NCBI RefSeq assembly: GCF_003432115.1
Contig: NZ_QWDC01000001.1
Span: 1,674,001-1,738,000, forward strand
Direction: 5' to 3'
Origin: Mucilaginibacter conchicola
GTDB taxonomy: Bacteria; Bacteroidota; Bacteroidia; Sphingobacteriales; Sphingobacteriaceae
DNA: 64,000 nucleotides
This document shows positions 1-9,683 of the stretch, in pieces. The number at the start of each line of letters is the position of its first letter. Position 1 is the first letter of the stretch. The translations under genes and the position numbers were made by a program. The notes below the pieces were generated by a model that was not told where the DNA came from, searched no databases, and saw nothing but the letters and a program-made list of their open reading frames with translations.

Positions 1-115
1 CAGATAGTTCTTTCACTTTCTGCGTTATTTCATAGCCATACATCTGGCTATTGTTTTCCAGTAAATTGAGAATGATAGTTTGCAGGCTACCTTTAAGCAT
101 TGAGTTCATACCCAT
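1..115 (-). CDS. PadR-family transcriptional regulator, N-terminal fragment
   Basis: Only the first 38 codons lie in the window; the rest continues beyond base 1. The peptide begins MGMNSMLKGSLQTIILNLL and continues with MYGYEITQKVKEL, which is the usual opening of the PadR winged-helix domain (helix 1 followed by a YGYEI motif). PadR proteins are small dimeric repressors that often control efflux or stress genes and their own transcription. ATGs at 115, 109 and 100 are in frame. A TAnnTTTG element at 119-126 would place transcription start near 112, which favours 109 or 100 as the true start. The target genes cannot be seen. Confidence 0.8.
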   Translation of the reverse strand, partial: MGMNSMLKGSLQTIILNLLENNSQMYGYEITQKVKELS

Positions 116-118
116 ACT

Positions 119-159
119 CAAATATATAAATAAATTATATACCTAAATAAATTAGGTAT
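119..159 (-). promoter_or_regulatory. Promoter and palindromic operator of the PadR gene
   Basis: On the minus strand TATATTTG (126-119) matches the Bacteroidota -7 consensus TAnnTTTG. Just upstream is an 8-bp perfect inverted repeat, ATACCTAA (139-146) and TTAGGTAT (152-159), separated by 5 bp. It covers the place where the -33 element would lie. A repressor bound there would block RNA polymerase, so autoregulation by PadR is inferred. Confidence 0.5.
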
Positions 160-297
160 TATTTTTTTAAAACATTTTATCACCCCGCTGCATTTATATA
201 AAAACGGCTTTTAAAGCACCTGAAGGGTAATATTAGCCAATTACCCCGCAAAGCTGCGAACGATACTAAAGATCCTAACTTGCTAATGTGCTTTCAA

Positions 298-330
298 AAC
301 AAAGGGCGCCTAAAATGGGCGCCCTTTGTT
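298..330 (-). terminator. Rho-independent terminator downstream of gyrB
   Basis: A 13-bp perfect stem pairs 298-310 with 318-330 around a 7-nt loop (core GGGCGCC/GGCGCCC). On the minus strand it ends in TTTGTTTT. It lies 27 bp after the gyrB stop codon. Confidence 0.85.
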
Positions 331-356
331 GTTTATAAGATAACTCTTAAATTCTC

Positions 357-2336
<1,980 letters not shown>

Positions 2337-2337
2337 T

Positions 2338-2345
2338 CAAAAATA
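2338..2345 (-). promoter_or_regulatory. Candidate -7 promoter element of gyrB
   Basis: The minus strand reads TATTTTTG, a full match to TAnnTTTG, 22 bp upstream of the gyrB ATG. No clear -33 TTTG is present at the usual distance, so support is partial. Confidence 0.4.
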
Positions 2346-2456
2346 CGATTTTATACCCGCATTTAGTTCAGTTTTGTGCAAGAATAATACGATTGTTGAT
2401 AACTAAGAATGGTCATAAACATGTAATTAATGAATAGGAAACTTGAGTTAAAAAAT

Positions 2457-2464
2457 TATATTTG
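2457..2464 (+). promoter_or_regulatory. Candidate -7 promoter element of the OmpH-like gene
   Basis: TATATTTG matches TAnnTTTG and predicts transcription start near 2471, giving a leader of about 17 nt before the ATG at 2488. The -33 position is not a consensus match. The gyrB and OmpH-like promoters are divergent in the 172-bp gap 2316-2487. Confidence 0.5.
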
Positions 2465-2487
2465 TCAAAATTTTTAGAAAAAATACA

Positions 2488-3093
2488 ATGAAATTTACGG
2501 CTTCTGTAATCACAAGATCAGTATTAGCGTTAGGCATCGCAGCAAGCGTTGTTGCCTGCAACCAAAATAAACCAGCTGATAAAGCAGCTGCTTCATCAAC
2601 TCCTGCTGCTTCAACTGCAGCCGGCAAACCGGAGATCGTTTTCTTTAACCAGGATTCAGTTGTATCTCAATACAACTATATCAAAGACATGGATAAAAGG
2701 TTAGAGGCTAAAGCTAAAAATGCTCAAAACGATGTAGGTTCCCGCCAGCAAGCTATCCAACGCGAAATTGCTGAGTATCAAAAAAATGCTGCCACTATGA
2801 GTGCAGATCAACGCCAGGCTACTGAGCAGCGTTTACAACGTAAAGGCCAGGAGTTTCAGCAATACCAGCAAAATGCAGGCGCAGCTGTACAAAACGATCA
2901 AATGAACGAGCAAACCAAGCTTTATGAAAAGCTTAGTGACTTTGTTAAAAACTATGCTAAAGAGCATGGTTATAAACTGGTATTGACCTACAAAAAAGGT
3001 GACCCAACCGTTATGTACGGCGACCCAAGTCTTGATGTTACTGTAGATGTAGTAAAAGGCCTTAATGACGCTTACACTAAAGACAAAAAATAA
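2488..3093 (+). CDS. OmpH/Skp-family periplasmic chaperone-like lipoprotein
   Basis: A 201-aa protein with a bacterial lipoprotein signal: a charged start, a hydrophobic stretch and a lipobox ending VVAC with Cys24. An Ala/Ser/Pro-rich linker follows. Next comes the OmpH (Skp) domain, with IVFFNQDSVVSQYNY opening the core and a long Gln/Lys-rich coiled coil (about residues 70-145) forming the prefoldin-like tentacles. Skp-type proteins hold unfolded outer-membrane proteins in the periplasm. Here the protein is probably anchored to a membrane by the lipid, which is common for Bacteroidota OmpH homologues. It is monocistronic, with a terminator directly downstream. Its exact clients are unknown. 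Confidence 0.85.
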   Translation: MKFTASVITRSVLALGIAASVVACNQNKPADKAAASSTPAASTAAGKPEIVFFNQDSVVSQYNYIKDMDKRLEAKAKNAQNDVGSRQQAIQREIAEYQKNAATMSADQRQATEQRLQRKGQEFQQYQQNAGAAVQNDQMNEQTKLYEKLSDFVKNYAKEHGYKLVLTYKKGDPTVMYGDPSLDVTVDVVKGLNDAYTKDKK

Positions 3094-3097
3094 TTTT

Positions 3098-3136
3098 TTA
3101 GATGTGCAAATTTGCGGATACGCAGATGTGCAGATT
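3098..3136. repeat. Short word-repeat element, GATGTGCA type
   Basis: Two copies of GATGTGCA(A/G)ATT flank TTGCGGATACGC between the OmpH-like stop codon and its terminator. The stretch resembles a single arm of the word-like intergenic elements seen elsewhere in the window. Confidence 0.4.
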
Positions 3137-3151
3137 AAAGAAATAATATTT

Positions 3152-3180
3152 AAAACCCCGGCCATTGGTTGGGGTTTTTT
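3152..3180 (+). terminator. Rho-independent terminator of the OmpH-like gene
   Basis: The stem AAAACCCC (3152-3159) pairs with GGGGTTTT (3171-3178). Two G-U pairs and CC/GG extend it inward to an ATT loop, and a six-T run follows. It ends 13 bp before the favoured guaD start codon. Confidence 0.85.
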
Positions 3181-3193
3181 AATGGAGAAGAAT

Positions 3194-3670
3194 ATGGAAC
3201 AGGATCATAAAAAATTTATGCAGATGGCTATTGAGCTATCGCGATACAACGTAGAGAATGCCCAGGGTGGCCCCTTTGGTGCTGTAGTGGTAAAAGATGG
3301 CGAGGTAGTTGCCCGCAGTGCAAACCGCGTGGTACCCACCAATGACCCAACCGCCCACGCCGAGGTTGCTGCCATCCGCTTAGCCTGTCAGGAACTGGGC
3401 ACGTTTAACCTTGATGGTTGTGTAATATACACCAGCTGCGAACCCTGCCCCATGTGCCTTGGTGCTATCTATTGGGCGCGCATCAACAAAGTGTATTACG
3501 CCAACACCAAAAAAGATGCTGCCGATATAGGCTTTGACGACCACTTTATTTACGATGAACTGGAGTTGCCTATGGCTAACCGCAAACTACCATTTGAACA
3601 AATGATGCGCGGCGAAGCACTACAGGTTTTTGACCAATGGCGCGAAACCACCAACAAAACAGACTATTAG
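3194..3670 (+). CDS. guaD: Guanine deaminase, cytidine-deaminase fold
   Basis: Hydrolyses guanine to xanthine and ammonia in purine salvage. The 158-aa protein has the zinc signature HAE (residues 55-57) and PCPMC (Cys85, Cys88). It closely follows the Bacillus GuaD pattern: GGPFGAVVVKDG, TNDPTAHAEV, TSCEPCPMCLGAIYWAR, and a C-terminal tail ending in Tyr. That tail separates GuaD from the tRNA adenosine deaminase TadA. I chose the ATG at 3194 because GGAGAAG lies just upstream. An ATG at 3182 is in frame, and the longer open frame back to 3065 runs through the preceding terminator. Its 3' end overlaps the convergent DUF6122 gene by 4 bp. Confidence 0.85.
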   Translation: MEQDHKKFMQMAIELSRYNVENAQGGPFGAVVVKDGEVVARSANRVVPTNDPTAHAEVAAIRLACQELGTFNLDGCVIYTSCEPCPMCLGAIYWARINKVYYANTKKDAADIGFDDHFIYDELELPMANRKLPFEQMMRGEALQVFDQWRETTNKTDY

Positions 3671-3984
3671 TGTAGCAGGTGCAGCCACTGGCAATCTTGC
3701 CAATCGGTTAGCATGTGGAAGAGCAGCCCTGTGGCAATGATACGCGTACGCGGAAAGAATAACAGGATAAAGTACAGGCCTATGGCGTAATACGAATGCA
3801 GCGGGTGATAGCCAATGCTGCACCTGTTTGGGTCAAAGATGGGGTTGGCCAGCAGATGGTCGGCATCAACCAGCATGGTGGCAATCATGATAAGCCATGC
3901 CTTTTTCCACTCCTTCCTGAAAAATATAAACGCCAGTAAACCCGGCGCTAAAAAGTGCAGACTGTAGTGAACTACAGTCTGCAT
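3667..3984 (-). CDS. DUF6122 family membrane protein
   Basis: A small integral membrane protein of about 105 aa with roughly three to four hydrophobic helices. It contains conserved-looking DADHLLANPIFDPNRCSIG and HPLHSYYAIG segments, rich in Asp and His, which I recognise as the DUF6122 pattern. The function is unknown; the DxDH and HxxH groups could bind metal. It is the last gene of the Kdo operon, starting shortly after the kdsA stop codon, so a link to the envelope is plausible. The chosen start gives MQTVVHYSLHFLAPG. An ATG at 4011 would add nine residues. The start at 3984 lies in a perfect palindrome (3956-3983). Confidence 0.7.
   Translation of the reverse strand: MQTVVHYSLHFLAPGLLAFIFFRKEWKKAWLIMIATMLVDADHLLANPIFDPNRCSIGYHPLHSYYAIGLYFILLFFPRTRIIATGLLFHMLTDWQDCQWLHLLH
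3956..3983. repeat. 13-bp perfect inverted repeat at the DUF6122 start
   Basis: TGCAGACTGTAGT (3956-3968) and ACTACAGTCTGCA (3971-3983) are perfect inverse copies separated by only GA. The hairpin includes the probable start codon and the first codons of the DUF6122 gene. Confidence 0.8.
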
Positions 3985-4020
3985 TATACTTAAAAATTCG
4001 TGGTTGCCCATTGATGGCAA

Positions 4021-4800
4021 TTAGGCAATCAATGATTTTATTAACTCTTCCAGATCGCTCAGATAAAGCATATTCGGGCCGTCGCTCAGGGCGTGATCAG
4101 GATCGGGGTGTGTTTCGATGAAATAACCGCTTGCACCAAACGCCTTAGCAGCACGCGCCATTGATGGCACAAATTTACGGTCGCCGCCGGTTTTGCCGCC
4201 TGCACCACCGGGGCGTTGCACCGAGTGCGTACAATCCATACAAACGGGGTAACCAAACTCGGCCATATCCGCAATATTCCTAAAATCTACAGCAAGGTTG
4301 TTATAACCAAAAGAGTTACCACGCTCAGTTAATATCACCTGATGGTTACCGGCTTCTTTTACTTTTTGTGCCGGGTAAAACATATCCTGGCCCGATAAGA
4401 ATTGTGCTTTCTTGATGTTTACTATCTTACCAGTTTCTGCAGCAGCAACCAGCAGATCAGTCTGGCGGCAAAGGAAAGCCGGGATTTGCAAAATATCAAC
4501 CACCTCGGCACACGCTGCAGCCTGGAACGGTTCGTGAATATCGGTAGTTACCGGCAGGTTGAATTTCTCTTTTACATTATTCAGCATCTCCATGCCTTTG
4601 GTTAAACCGGGACCACGATAGCTGTGAATACTGGTGCGGTTTGCTTTATCAAATGATGATTTGAATACCACGGTAACAGGATACTTGCTACCAATTTCTG
4701 CCACCTTCTCGGCAACGGTGTACAGCAGATCCTGATTCTCCATTACACATGGGCCAACTATAAAAAACGGTTTCGAGGTTATATCATTATAAAGTGCCAT
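4021..4800 (-). CDS. kdsA: 3-deoxy-8-phosphooctulonate synthase
   Basis: Condenses arabinose-5-phosphate with phosphoenolpyruvate to Kdo-8-phosphate, the committed step of Kdo synthesis for lipopolysaccharide. The 259-aa TIM-barrel protein shows IVGPCVMEN (Cys18), FKSSFDKANRTS (residues 46-57), TTDIHEP, CRQTDLL and CMDCTHSVQRPGG. The Cys in GPCVME suggests the metal-dependent class (inferred). Its start overlaps the end of kdsB by 14 bp and its stop is close to DUF6122, so these genes are very probably translated from one mRNA. The kdsC phosphatase is not nearby. Confidence 0.95.
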   Translation of the reverse strand: MALYNDITSKPFFIVGPCVMENQDLLYTVAEKVAEIGSKYPVTVVFKSSFDKANRTSIHSYRGPGLTKGMEMLNNVKEKFNLPVTTDIHEPFQAAACAEVVDILQIPAFLCRQTDLLVAAAETGKIVNIKKAQFLSGQDMFYPAQKVKEAGNHQVILTERGNSFGYNNLAVDFRNIADMAEFGYPVCMDCTHSVQRPGGAGGKTGGDRKFVPSMARAAKAFGASGYFIETHPDPDHALSDGPNMLYLSDLEELIKSLIA

Positions 4801-5527
4801 TTTTTTCTATTTTTTTGCGTGCAAGCTCCAAGTCTTCGGGGGTATCTATCCCTTTCTCAATACTTTTTACTTCAATCATTTTTATTTTGTAGCCATTCTC
4901 AATTGCCCTCAGTTGCTCCAGTTTTTCGGAGTTTTCAAGGAACGATACCGGCATGGTTATAAACTCTCTTAAAAAAGCACTACGGTAAGCATAAATGCCC
5001 ATGTGCTTTTTATAAACGCTCACATCATCTACCTGCTTATCTCTCGAAAATGGAATAGCGAAACGTGAGAAATAAATGGCGTACCCATTAACGTCTGTTA
5101 TCACTTTAACCAGGTTGGGGTTGTTCAGTTCATCAATATCCTTAACCGGGGCGCAAACGCTGGCCATTGCGGCTTCGCTTTGCTGCATGGCAGTTATCAG
5201 CCTATCGATAATACCGGCATCAAAGAAAGGTTCATCGCCCTGTACATTTATCACCAGGTCACATTCAACGTTGTTTATTACCTCGGCAATCCGGTCGGTG
5301 CCGCTTGGGTGATCGGGGCTGGTCATCAGCACATGATCAGTAAACGTTTTGCAAACGCCCATCACTTCAGGGCTGTCTGCAGCTATCCATATCTCATGGT
5401 GAAGTGTTGCCTTCGCACAAGCCTCGTAAACGCGTTGTATAACGGGTTTGCCACCCAGATCAAGCAAAACCTTGCGTGGCAGTCTTGTGGATTGCAGGCG
5501 GGCCGGTATAACGATGATGGTTTTCAT
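4787..5527 (-). CDS. kdsB: CMP-Kdo synthetase (3-deoxy-manno-octulosonate cytidylyltransferase)
   Basis: Activates Kdo with CTP to CMP-Kdo, the donor used by Kdo transferase on lipid A. The 246-aa GT-A-like protein begins with the nucleotide-binding IPARLQSTRLPRKVL motif. It also has SGTDRIAEV, the metal-binding NVQGDEPF, and a C-terminal region ending KGIDTPEDLELARK, all typical of KdsB. It overlaps kdsA by 14 bp and begins 2 bp after kdsD ends, giving a tightly packed kdsD-kdsB-kdsA operon. Confidence 0.95.
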   Translation of the reverse strand: MKTIIVIPARLQSTRLPRKVLLDLGGKPVIQRVYEACAKATLHHEIWIAADSPEVMGVCKTFTDHVLMTSPDHPSGTDRIAEVINNVECDLVINVQGDEPFFDAGIIDRLITAMQQSEAAMASVCAPVKDIDELNNPNLVKVITDVNGYAIYFSRFAIPFSRDKQVDDVSVYKKHMGIYAYRSAFLREFITMPVSFLENSEKLEQLRAIENGYKIKMIEVKSIEKGIDTPEDLELARKKIEKNGTL

Positions 5528-5529
5528 GC

Positions 5530-6465
5530 TTACACCTGGTTAAATATCTGGTAAACACCGGTTACAGCATCTGCAGAGTTCTTTATCAGCAAAGTAGTTA
5601 TCTTACGCTCCAACATCAGCTCTTCTGCATCAAACACCATCTCGTCTTCATTTACAAAAATGGGGTTGGCGTTCATAAAATCGGTTATCGGCATGTGGTG
5701 AATATCTTCGTACTTCACCAGTCCGCGCCTAAGATCGCCGTCGGTTATAACGCCTTTAACATCGCCCTTATGGCCGATGATCACCATACCCAGTTTGCCT
5801 TCAGACATTTTGATAACCAGTTGCGTGAACGAGGCATCGGCACTAATAAACGGCAGGTTTTCGGTGCGCATCAGGTCTTTCACTTTCACCAACAATTTAC
5901 GGCCAAGACTACCTCCCGGATGGAAACGCGCAAAATCTGCAGGTGTAAAATCACGGGCGGTCATTAAAGCTATGGCCAATGCATCACCCATTACCAGGGT
6001 GGCCGTAGTTGATGATGTTGGCGCCAATTCCAGCGGACAAGCCTCTTGCGACACCTTCACGTTTAAGTGATAATGCGTATGCCTGGCCAGTGTTGAATCG
6101 GGGTTACCTGTTATAGCTATGAAAATGTTTTTATTATACTGCAGGTACGGGACTATTTTAAGTATCTCCTCTGTTTCGCCGGAGTATGATATCAACAATA
6201 CAATATCTTTTTCGCTTATCATCCCCAAATCGCCATGGAAAGCCTCAGCAGGGTGTAGAAAGAAACTTGGGGTACCAGTACTGGTAAAGGTGGCCGATAT
6301 CTTACGGCCTACATGCCCTGATTTACCCATACCGCAAACGATGAGTTTACCTTCGGCTTTTAGGATAGCATTAACAGCTTCTTCAAACGAATTATCCAGC
6401 TTCGAAGCTACCTCATTTAGAGATGCTATTTCAATATCGAATACCTTTTGGGCGATGCTTTTCAT
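5530..6465 (-). CDS. kdsD: Arabinose-5-phosphate isomerase (KpsF/GutQ family)
   Basis: Converts ribulose-5-phosphate to arabinose-5-phosphate, the first Kdo precursor. The protein is about 311 aa. An N-terminal SIS domain holds CGMGKSGHVGRKISATF, TPSFFLHPAEAFHGDLG and the SYSGETEE phosphosugar motif. Two C-terminal CBS domains start near LMRTENLPFIS and FMNANPIFV. I chose MKSIAQKVFDIE at 6465 as the start by family length; an in-frame start at 6492 adds nine residues. It heads the Kdo operon, so regulation probably acts here, though no clear -7 element was found. Confidence 0.92.
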   Translation of the reverse strand: MKSIAQKVFDIEIASLNEVASKLDNSFEEAVNAILKAEGKLIVCGMGKSGHVGRKISATFTSTGTPSFFLHPAEAFHGDLGMISEKDIVLLISYSGETEEILKIVPYLQYNKNIFIAITGNPDSTLARHTHYHLNVKVSQEACPLELAPTSSTTATLVMGDALAIALMTARDFTPADFARFHPGGSLGRKLLVKVKDLMRTENLPFISADASFTQLVIKMSEGKLGMVIIGHKGDVKGVITDGDLRRGLVKYEDIHHMPITDFMNANPIFVNEDEMVFDAEELMLERKITTLLIKNSADAVTGVYQIFNQV

Positions 6466-6522
6466 GTGTACCGTACCGACTTTATTTCGCATTGCAATAA
6501 TACTTAATAAAAATCAGATATG

Positions 6523-6539
6523 CCGGGAGGCACGCCCGG
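6523..6539 (-). terminator. Weak hairpin after the dehydratase gene
   Basis: CCGGG (6523-6527) pairs with CCCGG (6535-6539). On the minus strand a T-rich run follows only after about ten bases. It could mark the end of the capsule transcript before kdsD, but the stem is short. Confidence 0.3.
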
Positions 6540-6564
6540 AGCTGTTTGAAAATTGTAGCGCAGG

Positions 6565-8511
6565 TCAGTCTAAAACAACCGTCATTTTAGCGGCGTCGGT
6601 ACCATTAACGCGGATGCTTCTGTTGTTATCCAGATGCTCAAACTTAGAGTTCTTGCTCAAAAATTCGGGAACGATATCTTTCATCTTACTCACAGTAGCC
6701 ATCTCGTCGCCTTGCTTATTCAGCAATATCAATTCGTTGATATCATCAGCAACTTGCTTTTGCGGGTAAGAGATAACGCGAGATATTTTGATCTTCTCGT
6801 GGTGAGTAGGCATGGTATTTTCGCCGCTGTTTAGCAACTCTTCATAAAGCTTTTCACCTGGGCGTAGGCCCGAGTAAACTATCTTTATATCCCTATCAGG
6901 CTGTAAGCCGGCAAGTTTTATCATTTTAAGCGCAAGGTCAACTATCTTAACCGGTTCGCCCATATCAAATATAAATATCTCACCACCGGTACCCATAGTA
7001 CCCGCCTCAAGCACCAGGTGCACCGCCTCAGGTATGGTCATGAAGTAGCGGGTTATCTCAGGGTGAGTAACGGTAATTGGCCCACCTTTTTGGATCTGCG
7101 AACGGAAACGCGGAATAACCGAACCGTTTGAACCCAGCACGTTACCAAAACGTGTTGTAATAAAGCATGTACCTTTATTTGCAGCGCTATCTTTAAGCGA
7201 TTGGATATAGATCTCGGCAATACGCTTGCTGGCGCCCATAATGTTTGTAGGGTTAACCGCTTTATCGGTTGATACCATTACAAACTTGTTGACGTGGAAA
7301 GCCAGGGAAAGATCGGCGATATTTTTGGTTCCTAACACATTAGCACGGATAGCCTCAGATGGGTTCTCTTCCATCATAGGTACGTGTTTGTATGCTGCTG
7401 CATGGTAAACTACCTCTGGTTTATGATCAGCAAACAATTTGTGCATGCGGTAATAATTACGGATATCACCAATAAAAATAACTACCGGGATATGCGGAAA
7501 CTTCTCTTCGATCTCTAAACGGATCTCGTGCAAAGGCGATTCGGCCTGATCGCAAAGGATAACCATTGTCGGCGCGTATTGCAATACCTGCTGAACGATC
7601 TCTGAACCAATTGAACCCGCTGCGCCTGTAACCAATACGCGTTTACCCTGCAGATCTTCTGATATACGTGTAGTATCTATCTGGATAGTTTTACGCTGCA
7701 ATAAATCCTCGATTTTAAGATCCTTAATTTGTTGCAGGTTTAGCTTACCATATATCCATTGGTCTGATGGGGGTACCGTAAGTACTTGTATACCTAAGGC
7801 AAGGCAATTCTCTAACGCGGTTTTCTTTTCCTGCTCATCAAGATGATGGTTCATGATGATCATCTTCTCAACAGAACGCTTCTCTTTTAATTTAGAAAGC
7901 TTGCTTATATCGTAAACCTTTACAGATTGTATCTCTTTGTTAATCTTGTTAGGATCGTTATCAACAAAGCCGGCAACCACAAAGTTAGTGGCACTTGCTT
8001 CTAATGCTTGTTTCACCAATACTGCGCTGGTATCAGAACCATATATCAATACTACAGATTTACTACCTGCAGAATAGTTGCTCAAATAATTAAATGCACT
8101 TTTTACCGCGCTTCTTAATAAAATAAGCAATGTGCTTGATACCGAGAAATTAACAAGCAATACCAGGTCTATAGTAGAAGAGTTGATTTGAAAATATGGT
8201 TTAACCCATAAAGTGATTATAAAAAGATAAACTACGCTACTCACAAAAACAGAAGCGAAGATCCTTAATACATCTCTGGTGTTTGAATATCTTATAAGAC
8301 CGGTATGTATGCGCATTGCATACATTACCAACACAGCAACGGTTGAGTAAATAGCCGTATAAATAAAGAAATATCCCCTTAATATATTAGTAAACTCGAA
8401 GCGGTTTACAATTAGATAAGATGAGGCAAAAGACCATGCTACGATAACAAAGTCTAATAACATTATTATCCACCTTGGAATTACCTTATTAAAAAGTAAG
8501 TATTTTTTCAT
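6565..8511 (-). CDS. Membrane-anchored nucleotide-sugar 4,6-dehydratase (FlaA1/CapD/PglF type)
   Basis: A 648-aa polysaccharide biosynthesis protein. About four N-terminal membrane helices (residues 13-135) lead into a CoA-binding-like Rossmann domain. A C-terminal extended SDR domain follows, with the NAD motif GAAGSIG (296-302) and STDKAVNPTN followed by MGASKR near 414-430. In this family Met replaces the usual catalytic Tyr, and Asp-Lys acts in dehydration. These enzymes convert UDP-GlcNAc to a 4-keto-6-deoxy sugar, the entry to rare amino sugars such as QuiNAc, FucNAc or bacillosamine. It is the last capsule gene on the strand. The exact sugar product is not decided by sequence. Confidence 0.9.
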   Translation of the reverse strand: MKKYLLFNKVIPRWIIMLLDFVIVAWSFASSYLIVNRFEFTNILRGYFFIYTAIYSTVAVLVMYAMRIHTGLIRYSNTRDVLRIFASVFVSSVVYLFIITLWVKPYFQINSSTIDLVLLVNFSVSSTLLILLRSAVKSAFNYLSNYSAGSKSVVLIYGSDTSAVLVKQALEASATNFVVAGFVDNDPNKINKEIQSVKVYDISKLSKLKEKRSVEKMIIMNHHLDEQEKKTALENCLALGIQVLTVPPSDQWIYGKLNLQQIKDLKIEDLLQRKTIQIDTTRISEDLQGKRVLVTGAAGSIGSEIVQQVLQYAPTMVILCDQAESPLHEIRLEIEEKFPHIPVVIFIGDIRNYYRMHKLFADHKPEVVYHAAAYKHVPMMEENPSEAIRANVLGTKNIADLSLAFHVNKFVMVSTDKAVNPTNIMGASKRIAEIYIQSLKDSAANKGTCFITTRFGNVLGSNGSVIPRFRSQIQKGGPITVTHPEITRYFMTIPEAVHLVLEAGTMGTGGEIFIFDMGEPVKIVDLALKMIKLAGLQPDRDIKIVYSGLRPGEKLYEELLNSGENTMPTHHEKIKISRVISYPQKQVADDINELILLNKQGDEMATVSKMKDIVPEFLSKNSKFEHLDNNRSIRVNGTDAAKMTVVLD

Positions 8512-8539
8512 AGGTACATTTATTAGATGGGGGCAGATT

Positions 8540-8547
8540 CAAAATTA
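8540..8547 (-). promoter_or_regulatory. Candidate -7 promoter element of the dehydratase gene
   Basis: The minus strand reads TAATTTTG, a TAnnTTTG match 28 bp upstream of the ATG at 8511. The 209-bp gap 8512-8720 is AT-rich and otherwise shows only T-runs, so an internal promoter of the capsule locus is plausible. Confidence 0.4.
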
Positions 8548-8720
8548 ATAAAATTTAAAATAATAAACTAATTATTGGGTTATTTAACAATAATTTAGTA
8601 AATGGAAAACATTCAAAAATAATCTGTGAACTATGCCAAACTACAGGCACAATCCATCCAACAAACAGCGGTACTTGTTATTTGTTGCTAAAAAAAATTA
8701 AATATTTTTTTACAATAAGT

Positions 8721-9683
8721 TTATACGGACTGAACCTTTTTAACAGCCAGCATCAGGCGAGATTTTATAACGATGTAAAGAATTACCAAAGGCAATAAAA
8801 CCACCGCAAATTTACCTGCAGGGGATAATTGATCACAGGTAATAACAAAGGCAATTATAGCTATCTGAACAATGGCATACAGGCTTGAAACCATAAGATG
8901 AGGTATGCGGCGCTCATTTGCAAGCAACTGATAAAAGTGCAGCCTGTGCGCCTTAAATATATTTTGCTTTAAAATAAGCCTGTGAATTATAGTTAATACA
9001 GAATCAATACCATATACGGCGAGAAATAAAATATAAGTAAGATCCTGCGTTTTGATAATTAGCCGGGCTAATAAAAATACTATCCAGAACGCTATGGTAA
9101 TACTACCAACATCGCCGGCAAAGCATTTGGCCTTTTTTCGGAAATTAAAATACAGGAACGCCACACTTGCCAGCATTGGGAACCAGATCAGATCTGGTTC
9201 TACAAAACTTACAACGTATAAATTAACGTACTGAAGGCCTGCCAGCACAACCAATGTATATGCGCCGGTAATACCATTAATGCCATCCATAAAGTTGTAA
9301 ACGTTTATAACACCAATGGCAAAAATGTACAGGGTTACTACCCAGGGCAAAGGCAAGGCAAACGCATTGAGCGCTATAAACATGAGTGTTACCGAAAAAA
9401 AATGCACAACCAGGCGTATTTTTGATGATAGCGTTATCCTGTCGTCTATAAAACTGATAGTTCCGATAGCTACTGCGCCAATTGCAGGCAGTAGATATTG
9501 CGGGTAAAAACACGCTGCAAGCAAGCAAGAAATAGGAAATATAACACCACCACCCCTGATGGTAACTTCGGTATGTGAGCTACGCTCGTTGGGTTTATCA
9601 ATAATATTGTACCGGTCGGCTATGCGAAAGTAGACCAGCATTAAGCCGAAAAACACAATAAGTAAAACAGGATATAATATCAT
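8721..9683 (-). CDS. WecA/MraY-family undecaprenyl-phosphate sugar-1-phosphate transferase
   Basis: A 320-aa polytopic membrane protein with about ten helices. It probably transfers a HexNAc-1-phosphate from its UDP donor to undecaprenyl phosphate, starting the repeat unit. Family signatures are DKPNERSSHT (residues 29-38), the catalytic-site FIDD (78-81), NVYNFMDGINGITG (127-140) and a C-terminal HRLHFYQ cytoplasmic loop. No other initiating transferase (WbaP-type) is seen in the locus, so this is the likely first enzyme. Its start overlaps the preceding epimerase gene by 4 bp. FucNAc or QuiNAc as substrate is suggested by the neighbouring epimerase and dehydratase, but is inferred. Confidence 0.88.
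   Translation of the reverse strand: MILYPVLLIVFFGLMLVYFRIADRYNIIDKPNERSSHTEVTIRGGGVIFPISCLLAACFYPQYLLPAIGAVAIGTISFIDDRITLSSKIRLVVHFFSVTLMFIALNAFALPLPWVVTLYIFAIGVINVYNFMDGINGITGAYTLVVLAGLQYVNLYVVSFVEPDLIWFPMLASVAFLYFNFRKKAKCFAGDVGSITIAFWIVFLLARLIIKTQDLTYILFLAVYGIDSVLTIIHRLILKQNIFKAHRLHFYQLLANERRIPHLMVSSLYAIVQIAIIAFVITCDQLSPAGKFAVVLLPLVILYIVIKSRLMLAVKKVQSV

Noticed and set aside
3065..3193. Upstream extension of guaD to 3065
   Set aside because: It overlaps the end of the OmpH-like gene and runs through its terminator; the extra residues do not fit the deaminase family.
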